Source of the DNA: CAZEQJ01 sp964514385
Lineage (GTDB): Bacteria; Bacteroidota; Bacteroidia; Cytophagales; Cyclobacteriaceae
DNA length: 64,000 nucleotides
Reading direction: 5' to 3'
NCBI GenBank assembly: GCA_964514385.1
Contig: CAZEQJ010000001.1
Location: 62,001 to 126,000 of the forward strand
Shown here: positions 45,233-54,312 of the stretch, piece by piece
How positions within the stretch are numbered: position 1 is the first letter of the stretch
Layout of the letters: each line of letters starts with the position of its first letter
Made by a program: the position numbers and the translations under genes
Notes under the pieces: generated by a model
Databases searched by the model: none
Seen by the model: the letters and a program-made list of their open reading frames with translations, nothing else
What the model was told of the DNA's origin: nothing

Positions 45233-45811
45233 ATGCGCTTAATGCTTACCATTTTCATACTGTTCAACACCGGCTGCATGCCTCTCATGTTATGGAAAAT
45301 TAGTAATTCCAGAACTGTGTCTGTAGATGCATATACGCTGGACCCGGACACTAAATATTCCTCCTATCTTTTGATACCACCTGTAGCGCCTGATGAACAG
45401 ACACTTCAGGAAAGAGAATTTGATGAGCTTATCAGTAAAGCTTTACAGCAAGCTGGTATGAAAAATGATCCTGAGGCTGCAGAGATCATTCTTTTATATG
45501 ACACAAAAATCAGTCGTCATAATACCTACAGCCGGCAGCGTCATGAATCCGAGGGGGGCAGTTATGTAGGATTTGATCCGGTCACAATTTTTTATAAAGA
45601 ACTGGTGCTGACAGGTTACCTACCGGGACAAACTGACCGGGAGGTTGTGAATATTATTATGCAGATCAGTAATTCGTCAGCAGACTTACGGGGTGACTTA
45701 CCCTTTATGTTGACTGCCGGAATGTCCTATTTTAATAAAAATACTGGAAGCATGGTCAATGAAACCATTTATACCACAAATAAATTTTATAAAGACCTGA
45801 CTCAACCCTGA
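45233..45811 (+). CDS. DUF4136-like lipoprotein
   Basis: 192 residues from ATG 45233 (an in-frame TTG lies at 45227). Lipobox FNTGC (Cys 15). The sequence DAYTLDPDTKYSSYLLIPP and EREFDELISKALQQAGMKNDPEAA follows the DUF4136 pattern: an opening beta strand, then a helix preceding a 'dependent on A, D' segment. These are periplasmic or outer-membrane lipoproteins of unknown role. The 3' end overlaps the convergent DUF3109 gene by ten bases. Confidence 0.7.
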   Translation: MRLMLTIFILFNTGCMPLMLWKISNSRTVSVDAYTLDPDTKYSSYLLIPPVAPDEQTLQEREFDELISKALQQAGMKNDPEAAEIILLYDTKISRHNTYSRQRHESEGGSYVGFDPVTIFYKELVLTGYLPGQTDREVVNIIMQISNSSADLRGDLPFMLTAGMSYFNKNTGSMVNETIYTTNKFYKDLTQP

Positions 45812-46398
45812 CCCCTGGTGCCTGTATATTCTACCTCACGACTTTCAATTTCCTTTTCCAGTTTGGCGTACCACGCTTCCCCATATTTACGGATAAGTGA
45901 CTCTTTCAGAAACTTATAAATTGGTACCTGTAGCGCCTTTCCATTATGGCAGGCCGGATTACAAATGTGCCACCTGTCGTAGTTGACTGCCTCATATTGA
46001 TCGTATTGTGTTACCCTGGCTGGGTATAGGTGACATGAAATAGGTTTTCTGAAATCAGTCTTTCCATCTTTCCATGCCTTTTCTATGCCGCATTTCACAA
46101 TGCCCTTTTCATCATAATACGCATAGGCACACTCCTTGCCATATACTGTAGTGGTAGATAAATCACCCTCCTGATCATGTATGTAATAACCTTCACGCTG
46201 TATGGCAGCTTTACCCTTTTCGGTTAGGTAAGGCTCTATCACCGGATATATCTCCACCAGCTTCCCGGCTTCTTCCGGTGTTAATGGCGCTCCCAGATCC
46301 CCTTCAACACAACATGCTCCCTTACATTTCAGCAGGTCACAAACAAAATAATTGTCCGCGATGTCATCAGAAAGTATTACGTGGTCTATGACTATCAT
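45802..46398 (-). CDS. DUF3109 cysteine-rich protein
   Basis: 198 residues with nine or more cysteines: CDLLKCKGACCVEGDLG at the N-terminus, then EC, KCGIEKAW, ISCHLYPAR and CNPACHNGK. The spacing is characteristic of DUF3109, related to the YkgJ-type CxxxCxxCC zinc or iron-sulfur-binding group. Function is not known. It is divergent from the acyltransferase gene over 58 bases. Confidence 0.88.
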   Translation of the reverse strand: MIVIDHVILSDDIADNYFVCDLLKCKGACCVEGDLGAPLTPEEAGKLVEIYPVIEPYLTEKGKAAIQREGYYIHDQEGDLSTTTVYGKECAYAYYDEKGIVKCGIEKAWKDGKTDFRKPISCHLYPARVTQYDQYEAVNYDRWHICNPACHNGKALQVPIYKFLKESLIRKYGEAWYAKLEKEIESREVEYTGTRGQG

Positions 46399-46407
46399 TA
46401 ATATTTA

Positions 46408-46415
46408 TAATTTTG
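46408..46415 (+). promoter_or_regulatory. Bacteroidota-type -7 element before acyltransferase gene
   Basis: TAATTTTG fits TAnnTTTG, 41 bases before the ATG at 46457, in the 58-base divergent gap with DUF3109. No -33 TTG at the usual spacing. Confidence 0.45.
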
Positions 46416-46456
46416 CGACACCATTATAAAACTCCATGCGGGAGTGATAAGTTGCC

Positions 46457-47311
46457 ATGACGTTAGGTTATCAGTTTATTTTAATTATTTCACACTTACC
46501 GTTAAAAGTACTGTATGTCATTTCCGACATACTTTATTTTTTTGCATGCCACGTTATACAGTATAGAAAGGCTGTAATAAGGCAAAATCTACGCTATTGC
46601 TTTCCGGAGCTTACAGAGAAACAGTTGCAGGAAATCACTAAAAAATACTATCGTAACCTATGTGATATAATCGTGGAAAGTATAAAAATCCGCACGATGG
46701 ATGAGAAGCTCCTGCATCAAATGATCACACTGGATGAATCTAACAAAGAAGCAGCCAGGCACACGCTTGCTACGAAGCAAAATATCCTGCTTTTTCTGGG
46801 CCATTTTAATAACTGGGAACTCTTAGGCCAGATATTACAGGTAGGCTATCCACACCATCTGAAGGTAACCTACCAGGCACTAAAAAATAAAGTCTCGGAT
46901 AAATTTGTATACGACATACGGAGCCATTTCGGGCAGATACCCATTCTGCGAAGCAATATCACCCGGTATGTCATCCAGCACAGAACTGATTTCCCTGTCA
47001 TGTATGCATTTCTGGCCGATCAGCGGCCGCGTGCCAATTTTGATGAGTATGATTTTTTTGGACATAAAACCCATTTTTATTCTTCTATTGTGGGTATAGC
47101 GCAAAAAATGAATATGGCCGTATATTACGTCGAAACCATAAAGGAAAGACGGGGGAAATATAAGGTGAATATGCAACTGATCACCGACACACCTGCCGAA
47201 ATGGATGCGCATGACATTACCCGGCGATATGTATCGCTGCTGGAACAATCCATCCGAAAACAACCGGAAGGCTGGCTGTGGTCACACAGAAGATGGAAAA
47301 ATATAATCTAA
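46457..47311 (+). CDS. LpxL/HtrB-like lipid A acyltransferase
   Basis: 284 residues. N-terminal membrane helix, then the acyltransferase core with the H(x)4E motif GHFNNWELLG. YAFLADQRPRAN and FGHKTHFYSS fit the acceptor-site region of the lauroyl/myristoyl acyltransferases that complete lipid A. Ending WLWSHRRWKN is the family's common C-terminus. Follows with a 54-base gap to the helicase gene. Confidence 0.9.
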   Translation: MTLGYQFILIISHLPLKVLYVISDILYFFACHVIQYRKAVIRQNLRYCFPELTEKQLQEITKKYYRNLCDIIVESIKIRTMDEKLLHQMITLDESNKEAARHTLATKQNILLFLGHFNNWELLGQILQVGYPHHLKVTYQALKNKVSDKFVYDIRSHFGQIPILRSNITRYVIQHRTDFPVMYAFLADQRPRANFDEYDFFGHKTHFYSSIVGIAQKMNMAVYYVETIKERRGKYKVNMQLITDTPAEMDAHDITRRYVSLLEQSIRKQPEGWLWSHRRWKNII

Positions 47312-47365
47312 ACTTCTGCAGTGCCCGTGGGATTTGTAACTTGCAATTCGTTTTCATTTTAGCCC

Positions 47366-49606
47366 ATGGATTATCTTGATCATCTCAATCCACCCCAGCG
47401 TGAGGGAGTGGAAAACATAGAAGGCCCAACACTCATTATTGCAGGAGCAGGATCAGGTAAAACAAGAGTACTTACCTACCGTATAGCCCACCTTATCCGT
47501 CATCATCATGTTGATCCGTTTTCAATTCTGGCCCTGACTTTTACAAATAAAGCTGCCGGTGAAATGCGAAATCGTATCGAACGGGTGGTAGGTCATGACG
47601 CCCGAAACCTGTGGATGGGGACGTTTCACTCGGTTTTCGCCAGAATGCTACGTGCTGAAGCCGGTCTGCTGGGTTACCCTTCAAACTTTACCATCTACGA
47701 TACCGATGACAGCAAGTCGCTGATTAAATCCATAGTAAAGGAACAGGGACTGGATGATAAGCTGTATAAACCTTCTATCGTCTACAACCGCATCTCAGGA
47801 GCTAAAAACCGCCTCGTAAGCTGGCAGCAATATAATGCCAACCCCATCTATAAGGCCGATGATGAAGCCTCCATGAGACCGATGATGGGTAAAATATATG
47901 AGATCTATGCCAAGCGGTGCTACATGGCAGGAGCTATGGACTTCGATGACCTGCTATTTAATACCAACGTCCTGTTTAAAGATCATATCGACGTATTAAA
48001 TAAATACCAGCAGCGCTTCAGTCACGTGCTGGTAGATGAGTTTCAGGATACTAACCTTTCCCAATATCTTATTACCAAAAAGCTTGCTGCTGTCCGTCAG
48101 AACATCTGTGTTGTAGGTGATGATGCTCAAAGCATCTATGCTTTCCGCGGGGCTGACATCCAGAATATACTCAATTTTGAAAAAGATTTTCCTGATCTGA
48201 AAGTTATTAAGCTGGAACAAAACTACCGGAGCACACAAAATATTGTAAATGCCGCCAACTCCATCATTGCCAACAACAAAGCACAGCTTCCCAAAAAGGT
48301 CTGGACGTCCAACACGGAAGGAGAGCAGATTGAGCTCATTAAAGCCACCAGTGATCAGGAAGAAGGTAAGCTTGTAGCTACAGCCATTTTCGAAAGCAAG
48401 GTCAATCACCAGCTTAAAAACAAAGACTTTGCAGTGCTTTACCGTACTAACAGTCAGTCACGAGCCATTGAAGAAGCTCTGCGGAGGATCAACATCAAAT
48501 ATAAAATCGTTGGTGGACTGAGCTTCTATCAGCGTAGAGAAATCAAGGACCTGCTCGCATACTTCAGGTTTACTGCCAATACAAAGGATGAAGAGGCATT
48601 TAAACGGATTATTAACCTGCCGAAGCGTGGAATAGGTCCCGGAACGGTAGATAAAATCATTGTTTCAGCTGTTGATCACAGCATTACCATCTGGGAGGTA
48701 TTGCAAAATGCACAGGATTTTATCGGCGGCAGGGCTGCTAAACCAATCCAGGATTTTGTGACGATGGTTCAACGATTTCAGCTGGAAATGAAAAACAAGG
48801 ATGCTTATTCCGCTGCCAGTGAAATTGCAAAAGGTTCGGGATTACTACGTGAGTTGTACGAGGATAAAAGCATAGAGGGCATCAACCGGTATGAAAACGT
48901 GCAGGAATTGCTTAATGCCATTCAGGAATTCACCAATAACGAAGAAAATGAGGATAAATCCCTGGGTGCTTTTCTGCAGGAAGTCGCCTTGATTACCGAC
49001 CTGGACAACAAGGATCTTGATGATGACTCCGTCACGCTGATGACCATACACATGGCAAAGGGATTGGAATTTAAGCATGTATTTCTTGTAGGCATGGAGG
49101 AAGACCTCTTTCCTTCACAGATGATGCTGAGCAGCCGTGCTGACCTGGAAGAGGAACGCAGACTATTTTATGTGGCCGTGACACGTGCTGAAAAATGGCT
49201 GACGCTATCGTATGCCCTTACAAGGTATCGCTTTGGGCGGTTAAAAAACTGTGAACCAAGCCGGTTTCTGGAAGAAATTAACCCTTCATATATCAAAGTA
49301 AGCGAAAAATTCAGCAGTAAAAAGCCCGTATATGACACTGAAGTATCTAAAACACTGGCTAAAAACCTGTATAATAAGCCTAAAGCCGGCATCCAGAAGA
49401 TCAGGTATACACCTCCGGCTAATTTTATACCTTCCGACACCTCAAATCTGCAGGCCGGCATGAAGGTGGAACATCCCAAATTTGGTTTTGGCAAAGTTAC
49501 CGCCATGGATACGGATGGCGCCAACCGAAAAGCAAAGGTGCTGTTTGATGAGGTGGGTGAAAAAACCCTTCTGCTAAGTTTTGCGAAACTTAAAATACAT
49601 GAATAA
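47366..49606 (+). CDS. pcrA: UvrD/PcrA-type DNA helicase
   Basis: 746 residues. SF1A motifs in order: I IAGAGSGKTR, Ia LALTFTNKAAGEMR, II VDEFQDTN, III VVGDDAQSIYAFRGA, IV EQNYRSTQNI, V MTIHMAKGLEFKHVFLVG and VI FYVAVTRAE. It unwinds DNA 3'-5' in repair and replication-fork processing. Length and C-terminal tail (KVEHPKFGFGKVTAMD tudor-like RNA-polymerase-binding domain) match PcrA/UvrD. The stop overlaps the next ATG by one base. Confidence 0.95.
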   Translation: MDYLDHLNPPQREGVENIEGPTLIIAGAGSGKTRVLTYRIAHLIRHHHVDPFSILALTFTNKAAGEMRNRIERVVGHDARNLWMGTFHSVFARMLRAEAGLLGYPSNFTIYDTDDSKSLIKSIVKEQGLDDKLYKPSIVYNRISGAKNRLVSWQQYNANPIYKADDEASMRPMMGKIYEIYAKRCYMAGAMDFDDLLFNTNVLFKDHIDVLNKYQQRFSHVLVDEFQDTNLSQYLITKKLAAVRQNICVVGDDAQSIYAFRGADIQNILNFEKDFPDLKVIKLEQNYRSTQNIVNAANSIIANNKAQLPKKVWTSNTEGEQIELIKATSDQEEGKLVATAIFESKVNHQLKNKDFAVLYRTNSQSRAIEEALRRINIKYKIVGGLSFYQRREIKDLLAYFRFTANTKDEEAFKRIINLPKRGIGPGTVDKIIVSAVDHSITIWEVLQNAQDFIGGRAAKPIQDFVTMVQRFQLEMKNKDAYSAASEIAKGSGLLRELYEDKSIEGINRYENVQELLNAIQEFTNNEENEDKSLGAFLQEVALITDLDNKDLDDDSVTLMTIHMAKGLEFKHVFLVGMEEDLFPSQMMLSSRADLEEERRLFYVAVTRAEKWLTLSYALTRYRFGRLKNCEPSRFLEEINPSYIKVSEKFSSKKPVYDTEVSKTLAKNLYNKPKAGIQKIRYTPPANFIPSDTSNLQAGMKVEHPKFGFGKVTAMDTDGANRKAKVLFDEVGEKTLLLSFAKLKIHE

Positions 49607-50016
49607 TGATAAGGAATTGGGTATCCACTAACCTGAATCTGCTGGAAGTATGTGGTCTTGCACTCTTTGTTGCCGGCACCACCTTTCACATAGACATGCT
49701 AAAGACAATAGGCTTATTATCTCTGGCTAGCATCTACCTTATTATGTCTGGCGCCACCTTCCCTGCCTCGATCGTAGGTAAGATAGCACTGCGCATAGCC
49801 TGGCTTTCGTGGGCAATTTGTGCTGTAGGTATTTTGTTTGTTCTGCTGCACTGGCCGGGGGCAATGGAGATGATGATGACGGGTGCCATCCTTTCGGCCA
49901 TAGCAACACCGGTAATTTATGTTGTCTTTCGTAATGAAAGATTCCCGGAAATACTGAGAGGTGGTCTTATAACGCTGCTTACCGCAGCCGTTTACTATAT
50001 TTACTTTTTAGCCTGA
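49606..50016 (+). CDS. Four-TM membrane protein with GldL-like segment
   Basis: 136 residues, four hydrophobic segments. The phrase LLHWPGAMEMMMTGAIL resembles the HWPGA segment of GldL, the gliding/type IX secretion motor protein, but the rest of GldL is absent. No gliding genes are nearby, so it is called only by resemblance. Start overlaps the helicase stop (TAATG). Confidence 0.7.
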   Translation: MIRNWVSTNLNLLEVCGLALFVAGTTFHIDMLKTIGLLSLASIYLIMSGATFPASIVGKIALRIAWLSWAICAVGILFVLLHWPGAMEMMMTGAILSAIATPVIYVVFRNERFPEILRGGLITLLTAAVYYIYFLA

Positions 50017-50058
50017 TTTTATTCTTCCACATGAAGAGAATTTAATTATTTTTGTCAC

Positions 50059-50691
50059 ATGCATGATTACAATACCACGCGTCCGAATATGATTCTACGC
50101 GAATACGGTCGAAATGTACATCGACTGGTAGAACACCTCAAACAAGTAGAGGATAAAGAAAAACGAACAGAACTGGCCTACTCCCTGGTAGAACTTATGC
50201 GCCAGTTAAATCCCTCAACAAAAGATTATCAGGACAACCAGCAAAAGCTCTGGGATGATCTGTACATCATCAGTGGTTTTGATCTGGATGTAGATGGCCC
50301 CTTCCCTGCCCCTGAGCCCACGATCCTGGAAAGGAAGCCTGAAAAAGTACATTATAAAGACGGGGAGATCACCTTCAGGCATTACGGAAGGCATATTGAA
50401 CTCCTTGTCGAGCGCGCCAAAACTATTGAAGATCCACGGGAACGTGAAGCAGCTATCCTCCTGATCGGTAAACTAATGAAAACCTTCGCCGGAGGCTCTT
50501 CTAACCGTGATTCCAGCAGCGATGATACCGTAATTCTGGAATCAATCAAAAGGTTGAGCAAGGGTGAGTTGAAGCTTGAGATCGACCCTGAAAATGAAAA
50601 TACTGTCTTTGACATCATCCCTCAGTCTTCAAGTAAGGTGAGCAACCGTCAGAACAACAATAATAAAAAAGGTAAAAAAAGAAGAAAATAA
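50059..50691 (+). CDS. DUF4290 protein
   Basis: 210 residues. The opening RPNMILREYGRNVHRLVEHL and the repeat EITFRHYGRHIELLVERAKTIEDPREREAA define DUF4290, a Bacteroidota-specific domain of unknown function. The C-terminal tail is basic and low complexity (NNNNKKGKKRRK), suggesting nucleic-acid contact. It sits directly (no gap) before murA, a conserved neighbour arrangement in this phylum; a link to cell-wall synthesis is inference. Confidence 0.9.
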   Translation: MHDYNTTRPNMILREYGRNVHRLVEHLKQVEDKEKRTELAYSLVELMRQLNPSTKDYQDNQQKLWDDLYIISGFDLDVDGPFPAPEPTILERKPEKVHYKDGEITFRHYGRHIELLVERAKTIEDPREREAAILLIGKLMKTFAGGSSNRDSSSDDTVILESIKRLSKGELKLEIDPENENTVFDIIPQSSSKVSNRQNNNNKKGKKRRK

Positions 50692-52002
50692 ATGGCCGCA
50701 TACAGCATTGAGGGAGGACACCCCCTAAAAGGAGAGATCATTCCTCAGGGTGCTAAAAATGAGGCCCTGCAAATACTGTGCGCCACACTACTTACAGCAG
50801 AACCCGTCACGATACACAATATACCACGAATTCGGGACGTCATTAAGCTTATCGACCTCCTGAATGACATGGGGGTTAAAGTCACAAAAAACAATCCTCA
50901 CTCCTATACTTTTCAGGCATCCGACATCGACCTCGACTATTTATTTACCGCGGGATTTGCTGAAAAAGCATCAGCATTGCGGGGGTCTGTGATGATCGTA
51001 GGGCCTCTATTGGCGCGATTTGGTAAAGCGCTCATACCAAAGCCAGGTGGAGATAAAATCGGAAGAAGACGCCTTGATACTCATTTTATTGGTCTCCAAA
51101 AGCTTGGTGCACGTTTCACATTTGACGAAGCGCGCCATTTCTATCAGGTAGAAGCAGAAAAGCTGAAAGGTAGTTTTATGCTGCTTGATGAAGCCAGTGT
51201 GACAGGTACAGCCAATATTCTGATGGCGGCGGTACTGGCAGAAGGTAAGACCACTATTTACAACGCAGCTTGCGAACCCTACCTTCAGCAGCTGTCAAAG
51301 ATGCTCATCCGCATGGGAGCGAATATTAGTGGTGTAGGAAGCAACCTGCTCACTGTAGAAGGTGTCGAGAAGCTAAAGGGAACAGAACATACGCTACTGC
51401 CTGATATGATAGAGGTGGGCAGCTTTATTGGTATGGCAGCCATGACCCAATCGGAAATCACAATCAAAGGAGCCGGCATCGAACATCTTGGCATCATCCC
51501 CACGGTGTTTGAACGTCTGGGTATAGATATGGAGTTTCGCGGTGACGATATTCACATACCGGCGCAGGATCATTATGAAATAGAAACATTTATAGACGGG
51601 TCTATAATGACGGTATCTGATGCCATATGGCCCGGGTTTACTCCGGATCTGCTTAGCATCGTACTGGTAGTAGCTATACAAGCCAAAGGCACCGTGCTCA
51701 TCCATCAGAAAATGTTTGAGAGCCGTCTGTTTTTTGTGGACAAACTCATTGACATGGGTGCTCAAATTATCCTGTGTGACCCTCATAGAGCCAATGTGAT
51801 AGGCCTTGACAGAAAACAAAAATTGCGCGGCATCAGGATGAGCTCTCCCGACATAAGGGCAGGTGTGGCTTTGCTCATTGCAGCGTTAAGCGCTGAAGGC
51901 AAAAGCACGATCTACAATGCCGAACAAATCGACAGAGGATACCAGTTTATTGATGAAAGACTACGTAGCCTTGGCGCCAAAATTGAAAAACTGGAAGGCT
52001 AG
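50692..52002 (+). CDS. murA: UDP-N-acetylglucosamine 1-carboxyvinyltransferase with Asp at the catalytic-Cys site
   Basis: 436 residues. MurA adds enolpyruvate to UDP-GlcNAc, the first committed step of peptidoglycan synthesis. The active-site loop reads KPGGDKIGRRRLDTHF, with D121 where most MurA have Cys (PGGC). Asp at this position is active in other MurA enzymes and prevents the covalent adduct with fosfomycin. The inside-out alpha/beta repeats (for example ASALRGSVMIVGPLLARFG) are intact. Preceded by DUF4290 without a gap. Confidence 0.95.
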   Translation: MAAYSIEGGHPLKGEIIPQGAKNEALQILCATLLTAEPVTIHNIPRIRDVIKLIDLLNDMGVKVTKNNPHSYTFQASDIDLDYLFTAGFAEKASALRGSVMIVGPLLARFGKALIPKPGGDKIGRRRLDTHFIGLQKLGARFTFDEARHFYQVEAEKLKGSFMLLDEASVTGTANILMAAVLAEGKTTIYNAACEPYLQQLSKMLIRMGANISGVGSNLLTVEGVEKLKGTEHTLLPDMIEVGSFIGMAAMTQSEITIKGAGIEHLGIIPTVFERLGIDMEFRGDDIHIPAQDHYEIETFIDGSIMTVSDAIWPGFTPDLLSIVLVVAIQAKGTVLIHQKMFESRLFFVDKLIDMGAQIILCDPHRANVIGLDRKQKLRGIRMSSPDIRAGVALLIAALSAEGKSTIYNAEQIDRGYQFIDERLRSLGAKIEKLEG

Positions 52003-52024
52003 CCAGATTAAATCAAGCAGGCAC

Positions 52025-53068
52025 TCATTCCGTGCTGCTGTTATTAATTCTGAAAATAACCCTTCTGTTGAGTGAATCCAGTGTATAATAAGCCAGTTCT
52101 TCTCCTACGGTCTTTAATCTCATTCTCGATTCTTCAACCTGATGGATGTTCATCAGATAATCTTTTACAGCGACGGCTCTTGCCATTCCCAGCTGCTGGT
52201 TGTAGGATACTGAACCTGTAGTATCGGTGTTTCCGATGATTTCCAGTTTAAGCGCGGGGTTGAAGTGAAGAAAATTGGCCAGATTGTCAAGCTGCCGGTG
52301 CGTATGGAAATAGAGGATATCACTATCAAACTCGAAATAAACATTGTCTAAGGTGAATGCTGAATCATATGGCAGTGGAGAAATCTTTGGGGTTAGCCTC
52401 ACATCATCAATGATAAGATAGGAGGACATATTCAACATTTTCTCCTTCTTTGTACCCGGAATTACCGCATAGACGGTAGCGTCACGAGGTAAGAGATTTC
52501 CGATCAATATAAAACGTTCACCACCCTCAGGCTTTATGACTATTGATACCTGCTTCCAGGTCGAAAAATCACCCCGGAAAGTGATCGCGTCAGCGTTTTC
52601 AATAAGCGAGTCGAACGGGGCATTGAAACTTTTTTGCAATAATAAGGCTGATACCTGCAGCGATCTGTACCTGGCAAGTGGTGCAGCCTTCACCCACATG
52701 GATAAAGTATACTCCAGATCGCTGTCGAGAGGAGAAAGCAATTCGCCCAATAAATACTCCCGGTAAAACTCATTCGCAGCACCGGTATAGAACCCGGCAT
52801 AGCGCCCTCCATGCATTGCATCGCTGCATCCGGTCCAGTTGCAAGGCACCCTGGCCTGGCCATAGCCATAGATAGAAAAATAATCCGGTGTGCCCAGTGT
52901 TGGAGACACCCAACCGGTAACGGCAAGGTCTTTGGGTACAGCTGAAAAACCGGCAGGCTCCCTTTTCACTGACTCAAAACTGCCGTTAACTACCAGATTT
53001 TGTGAAATGACCGGGCTGTAAGAAAAAAGCCACCCCGGAAGCAACAGGAATGGCCATTTAACAGACAT
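52025..53068 (-). CDS. OmpA-family outer-membrane protein
   Basis: 347 residues. Signal peptide (1-22, ending ISQ), then a beta-sandwich-like N-terminal region (residues 25-220; opening VVNGSFES, later SLSMWVKAAPL, as in carbohydrate-binding-like modules), and an OmpA C-terminal domain (about 230-340) with VYFEFDSDIL, LEIIGNTDTTGS and peptidoglycan-binding Asp/Arg residues (RAVAVKDYLM, RRVIF). It overlaps the end of dnaN by one base (TAATG), an unusual partner for the replication clamp. Confidence 0.88.
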   Translation of the reverse strand: MSVKWPFLLLPGWLFSYSPVISQNLVVNGSFESVKREPAGFSAVPKDLAVTGWVSPTLGTPDYFSIYGYGQARVPCNWTGCSDAMHGGRYAGFYTGAANEFYREYLLGELLSPLDSDLEYTLSMWVKAAPLARYRSLQVSALLLQKSFNAPFDSLIENADAITFRGDFSTWKQVSIVIKPEGGERFILIGNLLPRDATVYAVIPGTKKEKMLNMSSYLIIDDVRLTPKISPLPYDSAFTLDNVYFEFDSDILYFHTHRQLDNLANFLHFNPALKLEIIGNTDTTGSVSYNQQLGMARAVAVKDYLMNIHQVEESRMRLKTVGEELAYYTLDSLNRRVIFRINNSSTE

Positions 53069-54192
53069 TATACGTAATTGTTGAGCATCACCGGCATCAC
53101 CAGCATCAGGATGTCTTCATTATCTTCTTTGTTGTCCGGAATAATGAGGCCAGCGCGGTTAGGCTGAGAAAACTGGAAGGTAACGCTTTTGGCATCGAGG
53201 GTGGTCAGCATTTCGATAAGAAATCGTGCATTAAAGCCAATTTCAAGATCCGGGCCGTCATGTTCGCACGCGAGGCGCTCAGTAGCTTCATTGCTGAAAT
53301 CAAGGTCTTCTGCCGAAATTTGCAGCTCACTGCCGGTGATTTTAAGCCTTACCTGATGCGTGGTTTTATTGGCGTAAATAGCAATACGCTTTAATGTGCT
53401 TAACAGCTGCTGACGGTCAATCGTCATCTCATTGTCGTTGTTGGAAGGGATCACATTCTCGTAATCCGGATAACGCTCGTCGATCAGGCGGCATATCATT
53501 TTCACATTATTGAACTGAAAATAGGCGTTGGAAGGATTGAACTCAAGACGAATGGCCGTCTCCTCGGAAGGGAGTGTTGCCTTGAGCAGGTTCAGGGCCT
53601 TACGCGGGATGATGATGTTGTTTTTGTCTTCAGAAGCAATATCGACACGACGATAGCGCACAAGGCGATGACCATCCGTAGCGACGAATGTAGTGGACTT
53701 GTCGTTGATAGCCAGGTAAACCCCGGTCATTGCCGGACGAAGCTCATCATTGCTGGTAGCAAAAATGGTATTCGACAATGCTCTTTCCAATATTTCGGAA
53801 CTCATATCCACAGCAAAGCCATCGTTTACTTCAGGTACCTTGGGGAAATCGGTAGCATTTTCACCCGCCAGCTTATATCGCCCGTTGTCAGAAGAAATTT
53901 CAATACTATATGTCTCGTCATTTATAGAAAAGGTGACCGGTTGCTCGGGCAGGTTACGGAGTGTTTCCATCAGGATTCGTGCCGGCACGGCTATAGATCC
54001 GCTTTCGTTGGCCTCGATCGGCATCTCTGTGATCATGGATGTCTGTAAGTCGGAAGCTGTAATAGTCAGGTTGCCTTCTTCAATTTCAAACAGGAAATTT
54101 TCCAGTATTGGCACAACAGGATTGGTGGTGATCACACCATTGATGGCGTTAAGTTGTTTCAGTAAGTTCGCAGAAGATACGATGAATTTCAT
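53068..54192 (-). CDS. dnaN: DNA polymerase III beta subunit (sliding clamp)
   Basis: 374 residues, three clamp repeats. Starts MKFIVSSANLLKQLNAINGV and ends ILMLVMPVMLNNYV, both typical. It forms the dimeric ring that tethers polymerase to DNA. dnaA and recF are not adjacent here. A -7 element lies upstream at 54232-54239. Confidence 0.95.
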   Translation of the reverse strand: MKFIVSSANLLKQLNAINGVITTNPVVPILENFLFEIEEGNLTITASDLQTSMITEMPIEANESGSIAVPARILMETLRNLPEQPVTFSINDETYSIEISSDNGRYKLAGENATDFPKVPEVNDGFAVDMSSEILERALSNTIFATSNDELRPAMTGVYLAINDKSTTFVATDGHRLVRYRRVDIASEDKNNIIIPRKALNLLKATLPSEETAIRLEFNPSNAYFQFNNVKMICRLIDERYPDYENVIPSNNDNEMTIDRQQLLSTLKRIAIYANKTTHQVRLKITGSELQISAEDLDFSNEATERLACEHDGPDLEIGFNARFLIEMLTTLDAKSVTFQFSQPNRAGLIIPDNKEDNEDILMLVMPVMLNNYV

Positions 54193-54231
54193 ACCTGATT
54201 GAGGTTTTTAGGTCTATAGATTTTAAACCCT

Positions 54232-54239
54232 CAAAGATA
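54232..54239 (-). promoter_or_regulatory. Bacteroidota-type -7 element upstream of dnaN
   Basis: Minus strand TATCTTTG fits TAnnTTTG and is 39 bases before the dnaN start codon. No -33 TTG at the usual spacing. Confidence 0.45.
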
Positions 54240-54312
54240 ATGGATTACCCCAATTGAGGAAACGTTTTTTTAGAAAGGGTAGCAGATTCCGGGATTTTCC
54301 TGCCAGGTTGAC

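Noticed and set aside
49168..49689. 173-codon open frame on the minus strand inside the helicase gene
   Set aside because: Shadow of the helicase coding frame; no motifs, no start context.
49606..50016. Calling this gene gldL
   Set aside because: Only the HWPGA-like segment matches; length, topology and neighbours do not fit a gliding-motility locus.
52003..52045. Possible bidirectional terminator between murA and the OmpA gene
   Set aside because: The stem (GCAC/GTGC with a bulge) is weak and no T-run follows on either strand.
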